Positions 60,280 through 64,000 of a stretch of DNA of 64,000 bases are shown piece after piece. The notes under the pieces were generated by a model. The model was not told where the DNA came from and did no database searches. It was given only the letters and a program-made list of their open reading frames with translations. Each line of letters opens with the position of its first letter. Position 1 is the first letter of the stretch. The translations under genes were made by a program, and so were the position numbers. The DNA is from LMUY01 sp965199005 (GTDB lineage: Bacteria; Pseudomonadota; Alphaproteobacteria; Acetobacterales; Acetobacteraceae), in the NCBI GenBank assembly GCA_965199005.1, contig CBDAQK010000006.1, positions 2,046,001 to 2,110,000 on the forward strand, written 5' to 3'.

Positions 60280-61263
60280 TCAGCCCCCGGTCAGGCTCAT
60301 CGTGCGCCCAACGCTGGGCGCGGGACGGCGGCGGTCGATGATGAAATCGTGGCCGAGCGGCTTGCGCGCAATCGCCTCGCGGATGGCACCCTCCAATTCG
60401 GCCTCATCTGCCCCCTCGCGCATCACCCGGCGCAAATCGGCGGCGTCATCCTGCCCCAGGCACATGAACAGCGTTCCCGTGCAGGTCAGCCGCACGCGGT
60501 TGCAGCTCTCGCAGAAATTATGGGTCATCGGCGTGATGAACCCCAATCGCCGGCCCGTCTCCGCCACGTTGAAATAGCGCGCCGGGCCACCGGTCCGGTA
60601 CGGCGTCTCCACCAACGTCCAACGGTGTTTCAATCGCGCCCGGACCAGCGAGAGCGGCAAATACTGTTCCGTCCGGTCGGCAACGTCGCCGAGCGGCATG
60701 GTTTCGATCAGCGTCAGATCCAGCCCTTCCCGGCCGCACCACGCCAGCATCGTGTCGAATTCATCCTCGTTGACGCCCTTCAACGCCACCGCGTTGATCT
60801 TCACCTCCAGCCCGGCCTGCTTGGCGGCCCGGATGCCGGCGAGCGTCTTCTCGATGCGGCCCCACCGCGTGATTTTGGTGAACGTCTCGGCAGAGAGAGT
60901 ATCAAGGCTGACGTTGACCCGGCGAACCCCAGCCTCGAACAACCCCTGCGCATGCTTGACCAACTGGGTGCCGTTGGTCGTCAGCGTCAATTCGTCCAAG
61001 CCCTGCCCCAGGCGGGCGCCCAGCGAGCGAAACAGCGTCATCACGTTGCGCCGAACCAGCGGCTCGCCCCCGGTGATGCGCAGCTTGCGCACACCCAGCC
61101 GCACGAACGCGCCGCACAGCCGCTCTAGCTCCTCCAGCGACAGCACCTCGGCGCGCGGCAGGAACTCCATCTCCTCTGCCATGCAGTAGACGCAGCGCAG
61201 ATCGCACCGGTCCGTCACCGAGACGCGCAGGTAGCTTATGGATCGGCCGAACGGGTCGATCAT
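60280..61263 (-). CDS. moaA: GTP 3',8-cyclase (molybdenum cofactor synthesis)
   Basis: A 327-residue radical SAM enzyme. The SAM cluster cysteines are Cys20, Cys24 and Cys27 in DRCDLRCVYCMAEE; the GTP-site cluster uses FCESCNRVRLTCTG. The protein ends in the double glycine LTGG, which is needed for activity in this family. It converts GTP to 3',8-cyclo-7,8-dihydro-GTP, with MoaC acting next; MoaC is not in the window. A 75-bp gap separates it from the DUF3553 gene. Confidence 0.95.
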   Translation of the reverse strand: MIDPFGRSISYLRVSVTDRCDLRCVYCMAEEMEFLPRAEVLSLEELERLCGAFVRLGVRKLRITGGEPLVRRNVMTLFRSLGARLGQGLDELTLTTNGTQLVKHAQGLFEAGVRRVNVSLDTLSAETFTKITRWGRIEKTLAGIRAAKQAGLEVKINAVALKGVNEDEFDTMLAWCGREGLDLTLIETMPLGDVADRTEQYLPLSLVRARLKHRWTLVETPYRTGGPARYFNVAETGRRLGFITPMTHNFCESCNRVRLTCTGTLFMCLGQDDAADLRRVMREGADEAELEGAIREAIARKPLGHDFIIDRRRPAPSVGRTMSLTGG

Positions 61264-61338
61264 GGGAGGACGGTGCCTTGTTGCATGCCCTTAGTGTCGG
61301 CGGAGCCAGCGTCAGGTTCAAGCCCCGACCGACTCACG

Positions 61339-61539
61339 TCAGTCCCTTGGCGCGGCGCTGACGATTTCCAAGCTCACCAGCCGGGCATTGATCAGCACCT
61401 TGCCGGCGTTGGGGAAGTTCACCGTGATCCGGTCGTCGATCGCCGATTGCACTTGGCCAACGCCCCAATCGGGCTGCTGAGGATGCCTGACGCGCTGGCC
61501 AGGTTCGATATGCGAGTGGCTCGCCATGCCGGGTCCCAT
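61339..61539 (-). CDS. DUF3553 family protein
   Basis: A 66-residue protein with GQRVRHPQQPDWGVGQVQSA and a short beta-barrel-like stretch VNFPNAGKVLINARLV, as in the small DUF3553 family (resembling the CarD/UvrD C-terminal Tudor-like fold). It may bind nucleic acid or RNA polymerase. The start can be the ATG at 61539 or 61527; the latter gives MASHSHIEPGQ. The 104-bp upstream gap is shared with the divergent chpT gene. Confidence 0.85.
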   Translation of the reverse strand: MGPGMASHSHIEPGQRVRHPQQPDWGVGQVQSAIDDRITVNFPNAGKVLINARLVSLEIVSAAPRD

Positions 61540-61594
61540 CTAATTTTGTGAATCTTGTCGTTTCGTTACCTTAGCAGCACCGGTTTATGTCATT

Positions 61595-61620
61595 TTAACG
61601 GCTGTGCGCAGATGCTTAAC
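61595..61620. promoter_or_regulatory. Two TTAAC half-sites upstream of chpT, possible CtrA control
   Basis: TTAAC occurs at 61595-61599 and 61616-61620, 21 bp apart, which is two helical turns. CtrA binds TTAA-containing half-sites, usually TTAA-N7-TTAAC, so this is not the full consensus. Placement 24 bp before the start of chpT, a member of the CckA-ChpT-CtrA pathway, makes feedback possible. The flanks are AT-rich for this genome. Low-confidence inference. Confidence 0.3.
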
Positions 61621-61643
61621 TGGCCGTCACGATTGGGAAAACG

Positions 61644-62288
61644 ATGCAGAAGCCTGGCTACCCCGCGGCCGAGACCTATCGTATGGCGTTGGCCGATGCG
61701 ATCTGTGCCCGGCTATGCCACGATCTCGCCAGCCCGCTCGGCACGCTGATGGGTGCCTTGGAACTGGCGTCCGAGGACCCCGACTCGGTCGAGGATGCGT
61801 TGCCGCTCGCCCACGAGACCGCGGCAGCGATGGGGGCGCGCCTGAAGCTTTTGCGGGCTGCCTGGGCAGGCGATTGCGGCCCGCTCAGCGTCCCCCAACT
61901 TATTGAATTGGCAGCCGGCCTGCCCTCCCGCGTGCAAGCCGATCTGGGGGCCTTGCAGGAGGGATTGTTCGATGGTCCGGTGTCGCGAGCCCTGCTCAAT
62001 CTGCTGTTGCTGGGGGCAGAGGCACTGCCGCGCGGCGGCGTCGTTGCCCTGTCGAGCAATGGAACGGGTGGCATCCTCGTCACGGTGAAGGGAAAGGGCG
62101 CTGGCTGGCCGGCGGGCCTGGCGCAGGCTTTGCTCGATCCGCTGGCGGTGCCGATCGAAAATCCCCGCGCGGTGCAACCGCCAATAGCAGTGATGCTGGT
62201 GCAGGCAGCCGGCCGGCGCCTGAGCATGCTGCTCGCGCCGGCGCTTAACGCAGACGAGGTCCCCCCTCTGCTCCTGGTAGCCAATTAA
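61644..62288 (+). CDS. chpT: Histidine phosphotransferase ChpT-like
   Basis: A 214-residue protein of the HPTransfase type. The phospho-accepting His26 is in ICARLCHDLASPLGTL, followed by the second helix of the DHp-like bundle (EDALPLAHETAAAMGARL) and a degenerate ATPase-like domain that lacks ATP-binding motifs. ChpT moves phosphate from CckA to CtrA and CpdR in alphaproteobacteria. Here it is followed 55 bp later by a CheA-type kinase, an arrangement that suggests a link to motility control. Confidence 0.87.
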   Translation: MQKPGYPAAETYRMALADAICARLCHDLASPLGTLMGALELASEDPDSVEDALPLAHETAAAMGARLKLLRAAWAGDCGPLSVPQLIELAAGLPSRVQADLGALQEGLFDGPVSRALLNLLLLGAEALPRGGVVALSSNGTGGILVTVKGKGAGWPAGLAQALLDPLAVPIENPRAVQPPIAVMLVQAAGRRLSMLLAPALNADEVPPLLLVAN

Positions 62289-62343
62289 CTCAATCTTCGA
62301 CTCTGCCCTGCAACCTCCGGCCTGAACCGGAGCGCCCCCACGG

Positions 62344-64000
62344 ATGGACGAGTTGCTGATCGACTTTTTGGCAGAAACGGGCGAGAGCTTGGCAGCACTC
62401 GACGACGCCCTTCTGCAACTTGAGCGTGTGCCGGATGATCCGGAGATGCTGGCCGTCGTCTTCCGCATGGTCCACACCATCAAGGGCACGTGCGGCTTCT
62501 TGTCGCTGCCGCGGCTGGAACAGGTCGCTCATGCGGCCGAGGATTTGCTCGGCGATGTCCGCGACGGCGTGTTGCAGGCTAATGCGGATCTCATCACCGT
62601 CGTGCTCACCGCGCTCGATCGCATCAAGTTGATCGTGGCCGGCATCGTCGCGACTGGATTGGAGCCGGAAGGTGACGACAGCCGGCTGATGCAGGAACTG
62701 AAGGCAGTCCGCGACCGCGTCCCCACCCCGGCTCCGGTGACGCAGCCCGCTTCCCTGATGGAAGCGGATTGGCCAACCAGTGAATCGGCATTGGTGGCCG
62801 ATGCGAACGGCCATGGAGCTGCGCAGGGAGCGCACACCATCCGGCTGGATGTGAATGTGCTCGAAAATTTGATGATCCTGGTCAGCGAGTTGGTGCTCAC
62901 CCGTAACCAGCTGATGCAGTTGGCCCGGACAGAGACTGATAGCCGCTATACTGCTCCCTTGCAGCGCCTGTCCCATCTGACCTCCGATCTTCAGGAGGGG
63001 GTGGTCAGGACGCGCATGCAGCCCATCCTGGGGGCCTGGAACAAGCTCCCCCGCATCGTGCGCGACCTATCGACCGAGCTGGGCAAGCAGATCGAACTGG
63101 TCATGGTCGGCAAGGAGACCGAGCTGGACCGGCAAGTGCTGGAACTGATCCGCGACCCATTGATCCACATGGTGCGAAACAGTGCCGACCATGGCTTGGA
63201 AAGAGCGGCGGTGCGCCGCGCCGCGGGCAAGCCCGCTATCGGCACCATCACCCTGCGTAGTTTCCACGAAGGCGGCCAGGTCGTCATCGAGGTCGCCGAT
63301 GACGGCGCCGGCTTGTCGACCGAGCGCATCCGGACCCGGGCGCTGACGCAGGGGCTGGTGAGCCCGGCCGATTTGGCGACGATGACCGAGCGGCAAATTC
63401 AGCGCTTCATCTTCCATCCCGGTTTCTCGACCGCGACGCAGATCACCTCTGTTTCCGGCCGCGGGGTCGGGATGGACGTGGTCAAGACCAATATCGAGCG
63501 GCTGGGCGGCACGGTTGACCTGCGCAGCGTCGCCGGGCGCGGCACCACCTTCACGGTCAAGATCCCCCTCACCCTGGCCATCATCTCCGCCCTGATCGTC
63601 GAGGCCGGCGGCCAGCGCTTTGCCCTACCGCAAATCTGCGTCGCCGAGATGGTGCGCACGGAGGGGGCCGGGTCGCTCGAGGAAGGCCGCCTGGTCGTCG
63701 AGCGGGTAGACGGGACACCTGTGCTGCGGCTACGCGACCAATTATTGCCGCTACTGCGCCTGGGCGACTTGCTGCAGCTGGAGTGCCCCCCCGAGGACGT
63801 GACGGATTCACTGACCGTGGTGGTGGCCTCGCTGGGCGGGACGATGCTGGGGTTGGTGGTCGACCAGGTGTTCGATACCGAGGAGATCGTGGTCAAGCCC
63901 GTCTCCCCCATGCTGCGCCACATCAAGGTGTTCAGCGGCAACACCATTCTGGGCGATGGCGCCGTCATCATGATCCTGGATCCGAACGGATTGGGGCGGC
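62344..64000 (+). CDS. CheA-type histidine kinase, C-terminus cut by window edge
   Basis: 552 codons are visible from ATG 62344, with no stop before the right edge. An HPt domain has His44 in MVHTIKGTCGFLSL. A linker of about 30 residues (residues 130-160) takes the place of a separate CheY/CheB-binding P2 domain. The dimerisation region NLMILVSELVLTRNQLMQL, the kinase N-box VRNSADHGLE and the G boxes VADDGAGLS and GRGVGMDVVK follow. A CheW-like regulatory domain starts near LAIISALIVEAGGQRFAL. CheA couples chemoreceptors to response regulators. The part beyond 64000, possibly a receiver domain, is not visible. Confidence 0.93.
   Translation, partial: MDELLIDFLAETGESLAALDDALLQLERVPDDPEMLAVVFRMVHTIKGTCGFLSLPRLEQVAHAAEDLLGDVRDGVLQANADLITVVLTALDRIKLIVAGIVATGLEPEGDDSRLMQELKAVRDRVPTPAPVTQPASLMEADWPTSESALVADANGHGAAQGAHTIRLDVNVLENLMILVSELVLTRNQLMQLARTETDSRYTAPLQRLSHLTSDLQEGVVRTRMQPILGAWNKLPRIVRDLSTELGKQIELVMVGKETELDRQVLELIRDPLIHMVRNSADHGLERAAVRRAAGKPAIGTITLRSFHEGGQVVIEVADDGAGLSTERIRTRALTQGLVSPADLATMTERQIQRFIFHPGFSTATQITSVSGRGVGMDVVKTNIERLGGTVDLRSVAGRGTTFTVKIPLTLAIISALIVEAGGQRFALPQICVAEMVRTEGAGSLEEGRLVVERVDGTPVLRLRDQLLPLLRLGDLLQLECPPEDVTDSLTVVVASLGGTMLGLVVDQVFDTEEIVVKPVSPMLRHIKVFSGNTILGDGAVIMILDPNGLGR

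Noticed and set aside
1..64000. CRISPR arrays, tRNA or rRNA genes, prophage or integrase
   Set aside because: No regularly spaced direct repeats, cloverleaf-like sequence or integration genes were seen by reading the gaps and gene products.

Overview
The window is a GC-rich, densely packed chromosomal segment from an alphaproteobacterium, most likely Rhodospirillales/Acetobacterales. Supporting signs are the ispG-hisS-prfA-prmC-DUF4167 block, a chpT-type histidine phosphotransferase next to a CheA-type kinase, an NDUFAF5-like methyltransferase divergent from comF and close to grxC, a DUF6489 gene, and cbpA-cbpM. No tRNA, rRNA, CRISPR array, integrase or transposase was seen. Both ends cut genes: an S9 peptidase at the left and a CheA kinase at the right.

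Layout. 1-2.5 kb: S9 peptidase N-terminus, maiA plus a MarR regulator, and purC. 2.5-11.6 kb: one minus-strand operon with a dipeptide-type ABC importer (binding protein, two permeases, two ATPases) ending in a fused hydantoinase/oxoprolinase; the second permease gene carries two frameshifts. 11.7-14.6 kb: threonine aldolase coupled to an SbmA/BacA-like ABC protein. 14.7-21.7 kb: an unknown protein, a palindromic repeat, an aldo/keto reductase, WD40 and CobW genes, O-antigen-ligase-like and glycosyltransferase genes, and a GST. 21.8-29 kb: omega-aminotransferase, a two-gene nuclease-like cassette (RusA-like plus a protein with a HEPN RX4H motif), a cNMP-domain patatin, a Bcr/CflA-type MFS pump and a GH3-family ligase.

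29.1-36.6 kb is the most unusual part: seven tightly coupled minus-strand genes that appear to form one signalling operon. They encode a formyltransferase, a HAMP membrane protein, a HAMP-MFS fusion, a lone periplasmic binding protein, a SpoIIE/PP2C phosphatase with its own sensor, a STAS antagonist and a HATPase anti-sigma kinase. A 605-bp non-coding region with nested inverted repeats lies upstream.

37.2-45 kb: hydrolase, phosphopantetheinyl transferase, crotonase, cbpA/cbpM, an Atm1-like ABC exporter, a Nudix hydrolase and DUF4167. 45.2-55.2 kb: housekeeping genes for translation termination (prmC, prfA), hisS, isoprenoids (ispG), a RodZ-like protein, PtsP, a nitronate monooxygenase and aspartokinase. 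55.3-64 kb: ubiG, DUF1178, grxC, comF, a methyltransferase, a TPR/GT9-like protein, moaA, DUF3553, chpT and cheA. Many gene pairs overlap by 1 or 4 bp (ATGA, GTGA or TGATG), so translational coupling is common and was used to choose starts.
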